From Nemophila menziesii (lineage: Eukaryota; Streptophyta; Magnoliopsida; Boraginales; Hydrophyllaceae): DNA of 64,000 nucleotides. The stretch covers positions 9,672,001 through 9,736,000 of the forward strand of contig JARWIR010000027.1 of NCBI GenBank assembly GCA_029959085.1, written 5' to 3'. Both the position numbers and the translations under genes were made by a program. This document shows, piece by piece, positions 36,241-48,906 of this stretch (position 1 is its first letter; the number at the start of each line of letters is the position of its first letter). The notes under the pieces are model-generated. The model ran no database searches. It saw only the letters and a list, made by a program, of their open reading frames with translations, and was not told the origin of the DNA.

Positions 36241-36830
36241 CACTTCCTCAGGATCCCTGTAAACATTGAGCGTCTTTAAATTTGTGGTCCTTTCGGTTAG
36301 CTTAAACCCGGATGATTCCCTGTGATGAAGAACTTGAGCGTATGAGAATAATCTGAAGCCACAGTAGTCAAGACAAACCTTCCCATCATGACTTGGATCT
36401 GATTGATGTTTATACTCAGCATAACTCAGCTAATCAGTCGTTCTGGGCATTAAGCATACCAAGGGTTCCATCTATAGTCTGAGCTTTCTGAATTCATATT
36501 TTCTTTAAAAATTTCCAACTCAATTTCTTTCGCCTTCACGATTGACCCTATAGCTTCCCAAAGCTTTTTCTCAGAAGATTTTCTTGAATTTGTGGCTTGT
36601 CATCTGAATCATATATAATTATCTTTTTTCTTGCTTTTCTTGCCAAAGAATGAGACTGTACAGCGATATAAAGGATTCCATAGTGAAAGATGATGCATCG
36701 TCTTTTCGTCGAACAGACTGATCCAAATACCTGTTACATTTAGAAACATGACACCTGAGAATTTGGAGTTTAACCATTCTTTTAGCCAATTTATACTTAT
36801 GCAATTTATACTGTATGTTCATTCTCATTT
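36241..36830 (-). pseudogene. Unrecognised coding relic shared by both arms, copy C
   Basis: On the minus strand the copy has pieces that match 59,350-60,620 on the plus strand. They include a SSFTMESFISLYSLILWQEK stretch near 36,660-36,720 and a stretch that translates to HDGKVCLDYCGFRLFSYAQV near 36,330-36,395, the same as in copy D. Stops separate them. I do not recognise the family. It runs convergently toward the B3 exon of copy C. Confidence 0.5.
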
Positions 36831-39640
36831 TTTTATAAATCGAGTTGAATTTGGAATTATAACTTGTTTATTATTACTTTTTCAAGTTATATAATATGAT
36901 CTTTCTATCTAACATTAAATTACATTTAACAATCTATTACAAATAATGTTAAATTTAGAAAAATTATCATGTTAAATTATAATGTTGGACCTGTTGATCA
37001 TCCATATATAGACATCATCTCTATTCTCTACCTCAAACTATCTTTTAACATTCATAATACCAAACACCTCATATAGTTTCATAAAGGATTAAAAACTTAC
37101 CATGGTTTTAAGTTTACTTTTATATAGTTTCCTAAGTTGTGACAACTAATCTCTTCTATGGCAAATATTACGAAAACTCATGTCATGAGTTGCCACGAAT
37201 TATATCAATTTATATAAAGTATAGTATAATATTATGCATCGGGATACCATAGGGATGGGAGAGGGCAATTTGTCCACTTTAAAAATCATAGAGAAGAATT
37301 TTTTACCGTTGTCAAATTATAAAGGAGTGTTTGATATTTTATTTTATTAAAAATGTATTATTTCAATTAGAATAATGTATTTAAATGTATTTATAATAAT
37401 AATATGTTACTATACTAAAATAATGTTGATATCCATTTAAACATCTCGATTATTTAAGTGATTGAAATTTAAATTAAAAAGTTTAATATGTGCAATTAAA
37501 CTTTATGGGGATTGAAATAGCCAAATCGAAGAGAAAAATAACTAGTTTGGAATTTTTTAATTTTTTACTAAAAGGGATAACCTTATCGGATTTTGATCGG
37601 TAAAAATTTTGGATTTAAAATGTCGGTTTTTTTTAAAAATCTCTATTTTTCTATTGACGGATCTTTTTTCAGAATTTTCAAAATTTTGACTATATATATA
37701 TATATATACCAAAACAATTATTGAGTAATATATTTATATGTGTTATAAATAAAAATATTATCGTAAAAAATTAGAAAATATTCGAAAGTAAAAATCAAAT
37801 AGGAAATTTAAAAATTGAATTTTTTAGAATGTAATCCCTAATCCATTTTTTTAGGAAAAATATGTAATGATTTGAAAATAGAGGTGTAAAAATAATATTT
37901 TGAATTCAAAATTTTCATATTTAATTTGGCAAGACTCAGTTTCCACCCCTGGCACAATATATAGTGTAATAATAATATAAAAAAATTAAAAGAGGGTTAA
38001 CAGGTAACTTAAACTACATTACACATCAAATAATAAATTAGATATAAATATTAATATAAATATATGTATCAATTAAAAATTAAAATAAATAAACAAACCT
38101 CTTTTTTCCTTATCTTAATGTCATTGTTTTTCTTGATATTACTCAACATCACAATACTTCAAATTTCTGCAATACCACAAGTATATTATGTAAATTTTGT
38201 GATAAATTCAATTCATGTGTAAAATAATTATACACAAATCTCTGAATGTCATAAATATGATGATTAAATTATTTTGTTGTATTATTCTTATGTAATAATA
38301 ACAAGAATAATTGGGGGGTAAGGATGTCGTAGAAAGTTTAGAGGCTAATAAGTTATCACGTTGATTGGAGTGAGCAAATAGTTATTTATTGTAAAGTAAA
38401 CAACCTTTTGTCGCAATCATCGGAGGTGTTTTTCGAATACATTACCGATTAAATTTTTCAAGTTATGTTCGCAGGGACGACGATTTGATATAAGATTCTT
38501 ATCTAACATTAAATTACATTTAACAATCAATGACAAATGATCAACTGATTTTGAATTTTGAAGAATTATAATATTGGACCCATTTGTCATACATGTACAT
38601 GGTTATACATGTTTTCTATTCTCTACTTTAGATTACCCTCAAAGAAAATATAAAGGTACAATACCTATCACCCACTATTGTTTGACAAGGGGCAAAAAAT
38701 TCATGTCGTAAAGGGACAAATCTCCCTTAATTTCTCCCATCTCGTGACTTCGTTATTTCTGATGACTCGTGACAACTTATGCCATGAGTTTTAGTGATAT
38801 ATGTAATAAAAGAGGTGAGTTGAAAAATTATATGAGAATTCGTGGAGTACTTTTTCGAACCGTAGAGTGGTCAACCCTTTTCCAAACCGTAGGGAAGTAT
38901 TTTGTATATTATCCAAACATAAATAATCATAATATCATATTGATATTGTAAAATTTAAATTTAAATAATTATATGTGAATATATATTTTACGATAATAAT
39001 ATTAATAATATGTTCTCATTACTAATATAATATCGATAATTTATATAAGCCTCACATTTATTTAAGATACTTTATTTAAGTATTTAATTAGAATTTAAAT
39101 TTAAAAAACTTTACAAGTGCAATTAAACATTCATATAAATTAATCAATAAAATGTATGGGTAGAAATCGGTCGGGTCAGATCGAAAAATAGTTGGGTCGT
39201 AAATTTCAGATTCTTTCCCTGAAAAGGATAAACCTATCCGACTTCGATTGGAAAGAATTGGGGAATTTAAAATTAAAATAATAGAAATTTTCAAAATTTC
39301 TATATTTTTCTATTTTCGAATCTTGCTACATAATTTTTAAAAATTTTCACAATATTTCAGTAATTAGAAATATTTATTTTGAGATATATAAATATTTAAA
39401 ATATTAAATCTTTTTTTATAATAAAAAAATTATCGATTCAGAAATAGAAATTGAATCGGAAGTTGAAAAATGCTAATTTTCTCGAACACGCTCCGATCCA
39501 AAAGTTTTTGGGGAAAAAGGCGAATATTAAAAAACTGGGATGCAATAAGTTGTTTCAAATTCAAAATTTTCATATCAAATTCGACCATAATCAAAAATCT
39601 TTGATCTAGTTGTCACCCTTTTTTTCTATTTTCTTTATTT

Positions 39641-40095
39641 TTTTATAGGTTTGTACGTACGAATTTCTTCACAACAGTTACCAATTTCTTCAGCAACATT
39701 AGTATAGACATTGGTATAGTTCCATGGTTTTATAAAATGATTATATTGTTATGTTCAACTTTCATATTATATGTTTTTATTTTTGTTCCTTTTACATGAA
39801 CACATTGGTATGTACTAATTTTGGTTATGTTTCCTGGTTACCATATATTAATTGTCATATGTTTTAGGTCGACCATGGATGGTGTAGTTTTCGTTTTCAA
39901 ACATGGTGAAGATAAGTATCTTTCACCCATGTCTAACGTTCCATCGTTTGCTAAGTTACAAGGATATGTGCAAATCATTTACTATTATTCTATTATTGGT
40001 CACGAAAATTGTCGTATCAGCTGTGAGGATGATTATTCGACATTGCAAATGGTTTTTACATATGGATAGACATTACAATGGTTGTTACATAGGGA
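39641..40095. other. Inner spacer, possible transposon gene remnant
   Basis: A plus-strand frame at 39,821-40,069 (MDGVVFVFKHGEDKY within it) might be the N-terminus of a Mutator-like transposase gene, where short amino-terminal segments of this type are common. The evidence is weak: no transposase catalytic motif is seen. Confidence 0.3.
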
Positions 40096-40713
40096 TATTG
40101 GTATTCACAAACACAAAATATGTATCATGATTATTATAACCTAAACTATCATGATTTGTATCAAAACAATACATGTTCAATGTATACAATGTATACCTTC
40201 AAACACGTTTATAATATACAAACAATCATATTTGTTGGTATGTACCAATAACTTTAAGTTTTTTCACTTTAAATGACACTATTATGATTTGTATTAAGCA
40301 ACAAACAGTTATTTGTATGAACTAACACAAAAAATGTATCATGATTTGTATAACCTAAAATATTATGTTTTGTATCAAAACAATAAATCTTTTATGTATA
40401 CCTTCTAAAATTCTTGATATAAACCAACAACCAGATTTGTTGGTGTGTACCAACAACTTTTCAGATTTTATAATTCAAATGACACTACAATGAATGGTAT
40501 TAATCCACAATGTTGGTATGAACCAACAAAAAAATTGTATCACATTTTATAGAACCCAAACTATAATTATTTGTATCAAAACAATACACAAGCTAAACTT
40601 CTTGAAATATGCCAATAACCAACATTTTTTGTGTGTACCAACATCATTTTTAGGTGGTGAAATTCGAATCACACTATCATGCATTGTATCAAAACAATAC
40701 ATCTTGATTGTAT
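40096..40713. repeat. Three ~200-bp imperfect tandem repeats
   Basis: Units begin near 40,096, 40,315 and 40,513. Each contains a tgtatcatgatttgtataacct-like string, tttgtatcaaaacaata, and a gttggt(a/g)tgtaccaa box. The repeats lie immediately downstream of the Ulp1-like remnant on the minus strand and may be subterminal repeats of its transposon. Confidence 0.75.
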
Positions 40714-40724
40714 ACATTTAAAGC

Positions 40725-41245
40725 TCATCCGAATATAGTAGACATCTCCATCATATTCATGCATTTGACGAAGGTTCTGCGATCACCACGCTTTTTCTCA
40801 GTCAAACACTTTGCTATGACATTCTTCATATCGGTAAATAACGTTGTGTCAGTTATTCTTCCAGAAAAACATCTATCAAACCAATCACTTTCCTGCATCT
40901 CAACCTGTTTAGACTTCAGTACTTCCACATTACCACCTTCAACTTCGAGTATCAACCTTACATCTTTCATAGTTACCCGAAGATCTTTCCCACCAATAAT
41001 GAACACCCCCTAGCAGAGTCATAGGTATCCAAGAGTTCACATATCATTCCTTCCGGTAATGGCAGCCTCCCTTTGTATTTTAGATGGCGTATCCCTAAGA
41101 ATAGCCCATGAAAAGGGGATTTACAAAAAGTATCCAAGTAATCATGTTCCACAACGTTCTCCTTGAACAGTGTGTATAGAGTTTGTAACGTGCACTAGAT
41201 TTTTCTCATTATCTCGCAACAACTGAAGTAGTTGGTTATGTAAAC
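40725..41245 (-). pseudogene. Ulp1/DUF1985-type transposon gene remnant
   Basis: Reading on the minus strand with a frame change near 41,005: DTFCKSPFHGLFLGIRHLKY, then PLPEGMICELLDTYDS, then IIGGKDLRVTMKDVRLILEV. This order (F-x-pF ... LL-x-x-yD ... i-G-k-l-r-v-t-x-x-D-V-x-x-i-L) is that of the DUF1985-like N-terminal domain found in plant Ulp1-protease-bearing Mutator-like elements and related proteins. The protease domain is not seen. Family assignment is from pattern recognition only. Confidence 0.5.
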
Positions 41246-42869
41246 CCCCCGGAGAAACAGTTTGGTATATACCAAAATTAATAATATTATAATTTACCAA
41301 CAATAGATTATACTGGAACATACCAATTTATCTATGTGTCACCACACTTTCAAACTATTAAAAATTCCCACTTAAACAAAACTTTTAAGCATTACAGATC
41401 AACATTGGTATGATCTAAAATACCCCTCAAAATTAAAAACTCGTCAACCAAATTAAATCCTAACAAATAATCAAGCATTTATTCATACTTAAACAACAAA
41501 TAACTACTTTCTGTTTCACCCTAGACAATCACTTTTATTAGTAATTACAGATAATCCTATTCCAAACTATCTACCATATCATACTCGCATTTTACAACTA
41601 AATTATCTACAATACCATCTTTGTTTTCGAAATCTTACATTCATAATCAGAAAACAATATACTAACTGTAACTTTAACTACTTAGAATCATACAAAACTA
41701 CAGTCGATTAACAAAAACACAAAAACAAATACATAAAGTTCATCATGTACAACAAAAATTAGTAACCCTTAAACTAACCTCATAATACCTATTAATATAC
41801 GTAATACAAAATATTCAAGGTGTTGAAGATGTTACCTTAAAACCGACAATAGCCTTGTTACAGAAAGAGAGAATGTAGCAGAGTAAACTATTCTACTTGC
41901 AGAGGAAGAGCGATTAATTTAGTAGAGGTTGAAGAGAGAGACTACTCAACGCGTGAGAATATTTGGCGAAAATGAAGGGAGAGAATGGTGTAGAAGTTGG
42001 AGAAAGAACAGTGTATAGAAGATGAAAAGTGGTATACAAAACACCCTATAAGCTTTTTATATTTAATGTTGCCATATCTGTTAAGATAAAGAGAGAGAAG
42101 TGACCCTTGGCTTCAACAGTAAGAAAGAGAGTGAGGGGTATAAAGGTATTCTTACATCTACTAGTTCTGTTCAAACTGCAATCTAACTAACGGGACTTTT
42201 AAAATAAAGTCCAATGTTACTTGGGCCTTTTAATATAAATGTCCCCTCCGTCAATGAGTAAAAGACTAACAAACCATTATTCAGATAGGGAGGTGGAGCT
42301 TTTGAGTAAAATGGCAATTAATCATGTTATAGCAAGCAAGTTTATTATTTGTTTTGAGAAGGTGAATGGGTTTAATTTCCATCAATCTTCTGATTTTTTT
42401 TTTTGGTTTTTAATCCCGAGTGAGCCATAAGTTATGCTAGATTTCCATAAACGCGACACAATTATTTCTCTTCCACATGACATGCATCATCATACACAAC
42501 TACCATCACATGATTATAGGTCAACTATTGTATCACTAGAGGACAACAATAGTATCACCATATGAAGGTGTAATTTGTAGCTGTATTACACTGTTACATG
42601 TTATAATTTATCTAATTGTAGTCTCATGAAAAATTTATTGGAATTTGGAACTATGTTATTACATGATAAATCCACTTGTATATTTGTATTTAACTTTTAT
42701 AAATAATTATATATCGTATTATATGAATAAAATATTAAATTTGTATTTTTTTATGATTTGATTTGTTTTATATAATTATACTTATAATGGTTTATACTTT
42801 TTAGAAAAAATGTAATATTGTGAAATTACTGAATTTGAATTATTTTACATATTTGTTTCAAGTGTCATA
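41246..42869. other. Unassigned spacer DNA
   Basis: Purine-rich tracts around 41,870-42,020 resemble a 5' leader of the minus-strand gene remnant. A 63-codon plus-strand frame at 42,239-42,430 is not recognisable. I could not find matching terminal inverted repeats for a transposon enclosing 39,800-42,240. Confidence 0.45.
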
Positions 42870-43030
42870 TATATGACTATTGGGAAAATAGTGTATAATT
42901 ATTCTACACGTGTATGGGATATACCATTTACAGAATTTCGAAGTATTGTAGTTTAAAATATCTATGAGGCAGTGTCATTGAGTAATTCCGACAAATGTAG
43001 TGACATTAAGAGGAGAAAAAAAGAGGTTTG
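42870..43030 (-). repeat. Diverged member of the arm repeat family
   Basis: The stretch from ttgggaaaatagtgtataattat to aaaaagaggtttg is similar to 57,826-57,960 (same orientation) and, inverted, to 38,100-38,230. It is a short third copy of arm sequence within the spacer. Confidence 0.6.
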
Positions 43031-43499
43031 AATAATTCCTTTTTGATATGGTTGTTATATATGGATTTACTAGATATACCCGTGTCTAAAGACACTTCGT
43101 TACTATAAAAATTCAGTTAATTATACCCACCAAGCTAAAATATTTATATTTCATGTTTTATAATCCAAATTATACCGACCAAACTAAAATTTCATGTTTT
43201 ATAATCCATGATTCATAATTAATTTTGCAAAATTTAATTTCATGATTTAATTCATAAGAATACTAAGACACCCCCTTTCTCCCTCTTCATGACAATTTCA
43301 GAATCGTCACTTGTTCATATTACAAAAAAGTTAATTTATTTAATTAGGGTTTTTATTTATTTTATTTGTATAAATATTTAGTTTTTCTAAGATAAAATAT
43401 AAATTATGTAGTATAATATATGGATCTATAATGTAGTAATATAAACAAATTTAATATAGGAATCTATTTAACGTTTTTTCATAATATAGGGACATATAT

Positions 43500-45200
43500 T
43501 GCAATTAACGTGTTTGCGAAACTCTCCAATCCTCTTTCGATAGCAAAGGTGCGGTAATCTCAGATAATTATTCTCATTTGAATAATAATAATACACTAAG
43601 TAAGATGGATGTGATCGAATCTCTTCCTCAGTAAAATCATTTAGATCATTTAACTATGTGTAATTACGGTTTCGAAATAAACGTCCTACAAAATATAATG
43701 AACCTTCTACAGTAGGAGTAGGAGGAGAACTTCCACTTCTGTATATACATATATATCTAAATCTCTCTCCCTTTGGATTAATAGCTCGCGATTTCTATGA
43801 TTTTGATTTTGAAATTGTTGTTGTAACATGTATAGTTCTAGCTCACCAGATAAACTGTTATTCCTATTCTCCAAATTCCCATTTACATTCGGCATCAAGA
43901 TTATATATTTTCACTCTTGGGAATCATCTCAATTAAAGCTAAAATAACAAAAAAAACACAATGAATACAGAGAATATAACTCATAAAAAAGTTTAAAAAA
44001 AAAAGAACATTAATCGGATAATTTTGAAAAATTGTAAAAGTGATGAGATTAGGTTAAATTAACTCAATTTTTTAGAATTTAAATAGTAAAAATTAATCTT
44101 TTTACCTTAATTTTGGTTCTTCGCCAAGCTAGGGTGATGATGGTGGATAATGGTCCCCGAGTGCTGTAGTTTTCTTGTGTAGGAGAGCAGCTTGCCCTTC
44201 GATAACCCAAAATTCAGGATCTGCCTCAACATCTCAAACCCCATCATTCCATACTTGTCTCCACCTTCAAGCATAGTTGGTTGCTTAGTTACCTGCAAAA
44301 GAAAGATAAATCTTAATGTCTAGTTCAAAGTAGAAATGAAAGTAATTCGAAATTTACCTTCTCCTAAAATTGTAGTTAAGAATCCATAAAGATACCTAGG
44401 AGTGAAGTTCAATAATAATTTAAATATTCTACACAACAAAGGGACTAATGATGCAATTTAACAAATACAAATATATTTATAATTATTGAATTCATAACAA
44501 TCGAATCTTTTAAGACATATATAATACACAAATTTGTTAATTCAAAGCATCTTCCTTCCAAAGGCAATTTTAAAAATTTACCTAGCATTTTTAAGTAACT
44601 TGGGATTGGTCTGTTGTAAAACAGGATGGGGAGAAACTCCAAATTTTGGAAGTAATGAAGTAATTTGCCAAAGATGAGGTTGACCTCTGGAAGAATAAAA
44701 ATCAAATGAATCTCAAAAAAATTGAGACTTTATAACAATTAATGGAGATGAGGAGAAGTGAAGACATGCCTTATAAAAATCAGAAGATCCGTTGGCTTAT
44801 GCCTGATGAAGACGAACCAAAAACAACCTAAAATATTTGTAAAAACAAAAAACTCAAATGAGTAATCGTGCAGTAGAGATTTTAGAGTTTCAATGGTAAA
44901 AAATATTTTTTTACCTTAATTTGGGTTCTTCGATTGTTGATGGAATAGCAGCCGGGTTGTTGATGGTCAAAAATTGGTCCCCGAGTGGCGATGGGATAGC
45001 GGCTTGGTGGTAAGGCATGAGAGCGGCTTGGTGAAAATGAGAAGGAATTTGTTGTCGGATTGTTGATGGCCGGAAATGGTCCCCGAGTGGCTATTGTTTT
45101 CTTCTGAAGGAGCTATTGTTTTCTTCTGAAGGAGAGCGGGTAGGTGGCAGGAGAGCAACTTGGTGGTATAATTTATTTTTTGAATTGTTTGGTTAGGATA
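43500..45200 (-). pseudogene. Unrecognised minus-strand gene pieces with internal repeats
   Basis: Possible exons on the minus strand: 44,109-44,292, starting after a good acceptor (ttcttttgcag) with VTKQPTMLEGGDKYGMMGFE and ending NQN-stop; and 43,707-43,898 with MMPNVNGNLENRNNSLSGEL. The block 44,100-44,190 (ttaccttaattttggttcttcg ... ggtccccgagtg) recurs at 44,910-44,990 and partly at 45,050-45,110, so a first-exon-like unit is present two to three times. I do not recognise the product. Confidence 0.35.
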
Positions 45201-45460
45201 AATTTTAGTGTAATATATTTTATTGAATAATAAATCGTTTCATTTATGTTAACAAAGGTAAAGATAAAAGAAATGAGTTTTTATTTCTATGATTGGTTAG
45301 GATTGAAATTATGAGAAGGTTAAGGAGTTTAATGGGAGATTTATGAGCTGTTTGGGGAAGCAGAAAAATAGGAAAAATGAGGTGAGTCCTATTATGTAAT
45401 ATAGATATATAATTTATTATCTATATTTAGTTTTTAATTTATTTGTTTGCATTTTTTCAA

Positions 45461-46658
45461 GGGGCAATGCCCAATTAATTACACAGAGAGTGTAAAAATT
45501 TCCTATTAGTTACAACTTCAACTTAATTCCTACTTAAGCACAAAAATGGAAGATTACAAAAATACTCATAGACAATTAATTAATTACTTTAATTATAATA
45601 TTATTTATTTATTTTCATTTTTTTATCTTTTTGTTTTTAATTTGTTTTTCAATATTTTTAATTTTTTTTTTCGAATTTTTTTTATGTGTTCCATGAACAC
45701 ACAATTCTGAGATTTGTGTGTTGCAGGAACACACAAAATTGGAATAACCAAAATCAAGTTTTTTGTATTCCAAGAATACACAAATTTGAGTTTTATGTGT
45801 TCCATGAATACACAAATCTGAGATTTGTGTGTTGCAGTAATACACAATTTTACGATTTGTGTGTTCAGGAATACACAAAATTGGAATAAACAAATCAAGT
45901 TTTGTAAATTTAATTTATATAAGTGTTCCATGAATACACAAATCAGAGACTTGTGTGTTCCAGGCACAAATCAGAGACTTGTGTGTTCCGGGAACGCACA
46001 AATCAGAGACTTGTGTGTTCCAGGAATACACAGAATTAGAACAAACAAAATCAAGTTTTGTGTATTCTAGTAATACATAAATTCAATTTTTATGTGTTCT
46101 ATGAATACACACATTTGAGATTTGTGTATTTCAGGAATACACATAATTGGAATAACACAAAACCCTAAAACATAAACACAAAAATAACAAAAAAGTGTTG
46201 GACAAAAGATAATATATCAAGATAGTTAAAGACGAATAAAAATAATGTATATGCGATTAATAAATATAAAAAAACAATTTTGTTAAAGAAGAGAATCCTT
46301 TAAATCGATTTTACGACTTTGTGTGTTATAGGAACACATAACCCGAAATTTTGATTTTTTTTAAATAAATTCGCAAAAAAAATCGCAAAAAAAAATTTAA
46401 AAAAATTTAAAAAAAAAAATATTCTGAAAAAAAAAATCGAAAAAAAAATTATAAAAAAATTAAAAAAATTGAAGAACCAATCTGAAAATAAATTTAAAAA
46501 ATAAAATAAAAAACATAAGGGTAATATTGGAAGGTAAATATGACAATGTGTTCAATTGGGAATTATGTTGAAAAGTTGTGAGTAAGTAGGAAATAATTTC
46601 CTCCTTCCTTTTTTTTGGAATATAAAATGAAGAAGTGTAATTAATTGAGAATTATCTC
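45461..46658. mobile_element. Non-autonomous Mutator-like element containing a palindromic minisatellite
   Basis: The left end GGGGCAATGCCCAATTAATT and the reverse complement of the right end GAGATAATTCTCAATTAATT match, and similarity continues inward through attacac, tttcctattagttacaac and aattcc for about 120 bp. Flanks are ttttttcaa (45,452-45,460) and ttctttcaa (46,659-46,667), a 9-bp duplication with one mismatch. Length is 1,198 bp. No transposase is encoded. The interior is a minisatellite and an A-rich block (46,370-46,500). Confidence 0.78.
45684..46143. repeat. Palindromic minisatellite (13 dyads)
   Basis: Thirteen near-palindromic units of the form TGTGTTCCnnGAATACACA occur in about 460 bp, most spaced by 12-nt AATC(T/A)GAGA(T/C)TT spacers (period about 31), with three longer spacers containing ggaataa and aatcaagttttgt. 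One more dyad lies at about 46,319-46,338. Each unit can fold into a hairpin. The open frames across it in both strands are by-products of the repeat. Confidence 0.9.
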
Positions 46659-47370
46659 TTCTTTCAATTCTTTCTATTATTATTCCCATATATAGTATTA
46701 GGGTGAAATTGAATCCAAGATTTTTAATTTGATAATTCGATATGAAAATTTTGGATATGAAACAACTTTTTACATCCCAATTTTTGAATATTCGCCAATT
46801 TTACCCCAAACTTTGGATCGGAGTTGCATTCGAGAATATTTGCATTTTACAACTTTCGATTCGATTTTTATTTCCAAATCAATAACTTTTTGATTTGCAC
46901 AAAGATTTAGTATTTTAAATAATTATATATATTTCTAATTACTGAAATATTTTGAAAATTTAAAAAACTTTTTGTAGCAAGATTCCAAAATAGAAAAACA
47001 AAGAAATTTTGAGGATTTTTGATATTTTAAATTTTAATTCCCCCATTTTTTCCAATTGATATCAGATAGGTTTTTTCCTTTTCAGAGAAAGAATCTGAAA
47101 TTTACGGCCAAGCTATTTTTCAAACGGATCCGACCGTTTTCTACCCATATATTTCATTGATTAAATTTATATGACTGTTTAATTGCATTTGTAAAACTTT
47201 TTAAAATTTAAATTCTAGTTAAATACTTAAATAAAGTATCTTAAATAAATGTGAGGCTTACCTGGATTATCTATATTATATTATTAATGAGAACATATTT
47301 TTATTTTTACTATAAAAAATATATTTAAATATATTTATTATTTTAGTTTTAATATTACAATATTAATATG

Positions 47371-48892
47371 TGGTGTCGCCTAGGGTGTGATAAAAATAAG
47401 ATAAAACTAAGTCAAGAAACTACGCACTCTCACCCTAGACAGGCATAGTACTGCAAGTATTACAGGACGTAGGCAAGTTTTAATGATAAGTTAAGTTCGT
47501 TCTCAGGGACTTAAGTGTGTTATACGCGTGAGTAGAAATAACGAGTAAAAGTAAATAATCAGCAGACAGAAAATAAAAGCAAATAGATTTTCGAAATTCT
47601 AAATTAAACTAACAAAATAAAGACAATAAAATAAAAGATTAAGAATATGAGATGAGAAGTATAGCTCAGGTTTTGCTAGTATGCACTAATCCTTCAAATT
47701 CTATCTATAGATCTAGTTAATAAGGGAGAATATTAGCTCCTTGTATACTTAGTCAGGATTCTAAATTCCCATACCTTAGACCTTGAGAGCGACTAAGGGG
47801 GCTACGGCAAAACCAAGACGTGGTTTTGAATAGGGTTATCAAACGCTACTAAGGCCCTAAGCAATCGCAACAATCAATTGGTGATATGGTGATTAAAACA
47901 AACCCTAATGACTATATAGTTAGAATCATGTTTTGTCAGAACTAATATCGACACTAGACATTATGTGGTGGTTCAATAGTTAAACACCCTGTCAAGGAGA
48001 CCATCTAACTACTATTAAAACAATCCTAAAGTGATCAGTTCTAGGAAAGACAATAATTCAAAACACATAAACAAATATTAAGTAAGAAGCTAATATCAAA
48101 TTAAAATATATAATTCCCAAAGAAACTTAGATAGAAGAATTAGAATTCATAGATTATACATTATGCAAAACCCAAGCTATGGGGAGTTTAGTTCATACCT
48201 GAAGGAAATAAACTAACAGAAATTACAAAAGACATCATCTTGCTCTCTACAATAACTAAGGATTAATTATAAGGTTTTTCTAAGCAAGGTTTATTTTACA
48301 AGTGATATAAGGATGTATTTATAGGTGTTTAGAAGACCTAATTCGTTTTCTTGAGGAAGAGATAAAGTATTGGACTCCTAGCCCAACTCAAATTCGTATG
48401 GAAATAAAGATAAACACTGCTGGACCGTTTTGAGCATATCTTCTTCGTTATTGGTCGGTTTGAGCTCCATAAGATACCAAAAGAATCGTAACAGAATTAT
48501 CTTTGTCCCTATTACAGGAAATTACCAAAATCGGCCTATTTCTTGGGCTAAATAGCACTTCTTTAGGCGTGTGCTACAGAATCTCAGATTTAGGCAGCTT
48601 TTCCTTTACCATCTTTTTAGCTTTTGTTTCCTTATCTCCAATTACCATACAAATCTCTTTCCATAAGTTGTAATCTTTGACTTGGACTCTAATTAAGCTC
48701 CATAATTATCTTTAAAGCTACACATTAAATAAACACTTAAACCCAATATGCTCTAAAAATATTATTTTACTAAATCAAGACTCAAAATAGGAAAGTGCAC
48801 TATTTCTCAAGAAAATCGACATTAAAGACTTCTAAATCACTAAAAATGATGTCTCATCCTAACATTAATCTATCACAAACGAGGAGACATCA
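47371..48892 (-). repeat. 3' LTR of the Athila element
   Basis: Followed on the plus strand by agaccccc (48,893-48,900), which on the element strand is the end of the polypurine tract gagttgggggtct directly before TGATGTC. A plant-type TATA (CTATAAATACA on the minus strand) lies at 48,314-48,324. Confidence 0.95.
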
Positions 48893-48906
48893 AGACCCCC
48901 AACTCA
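48893..48906 (-). promoter_or_regulatory. Polypurine tract
   Basis: On the minus strand, gagttgggggtct abuts the 3' LTR start. This is where plus-strand DNA synthesis is primed. The same tract is visible next to the degraded LTR at 26,861. Confidence 0.8.

Larger units (their letters stand above)
35270..39640 (+). repeat. Left arm of a large inverted repeat
   Basis: This segment is found in reverse complement at 46,690-47,370 plus 57,140-61,890 once the Athila element, truncated LINE and Stowaway are removed. Matches are seen throughout, e.g. exon 1, the DGKVCLDYCGFRLFSYAQ coding stretch, the accgtagggaagtattttg region (38,886) and the outer ttgtcaccc edge. Divergence between arms is substantial (many indels). 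Stretches between 36,840 and 39,640 are non-coding and contain an internally repeated ~1.6-kb unit (compare 37,100-37,980 with 38,700-39,640). Confidence 0.88.

Noticed and set aside
39088..39294. Minus-strand 68-codon frame with Phe/Ile-rich sequence
   Set aside because: The inverted counterpart at 47,000-47,200 does not keep the frame.
45615..46070. Several overlapping open frames (80-114 codons) on both strands rich in Thr-His-Lys and Cys-Asn-Thr repeats
   Set aside because: They are translations of the palindromic minisatellite in different frames; the repeat itself explains the openness.
45684..46143. CRISPR-like array
   Set aside because: Units are palindromic with nearly identical short spacers inside a eukaryotic DNA transposon; CRISPR spacers would be unique and 25-40 nt, and the genome is a plant.
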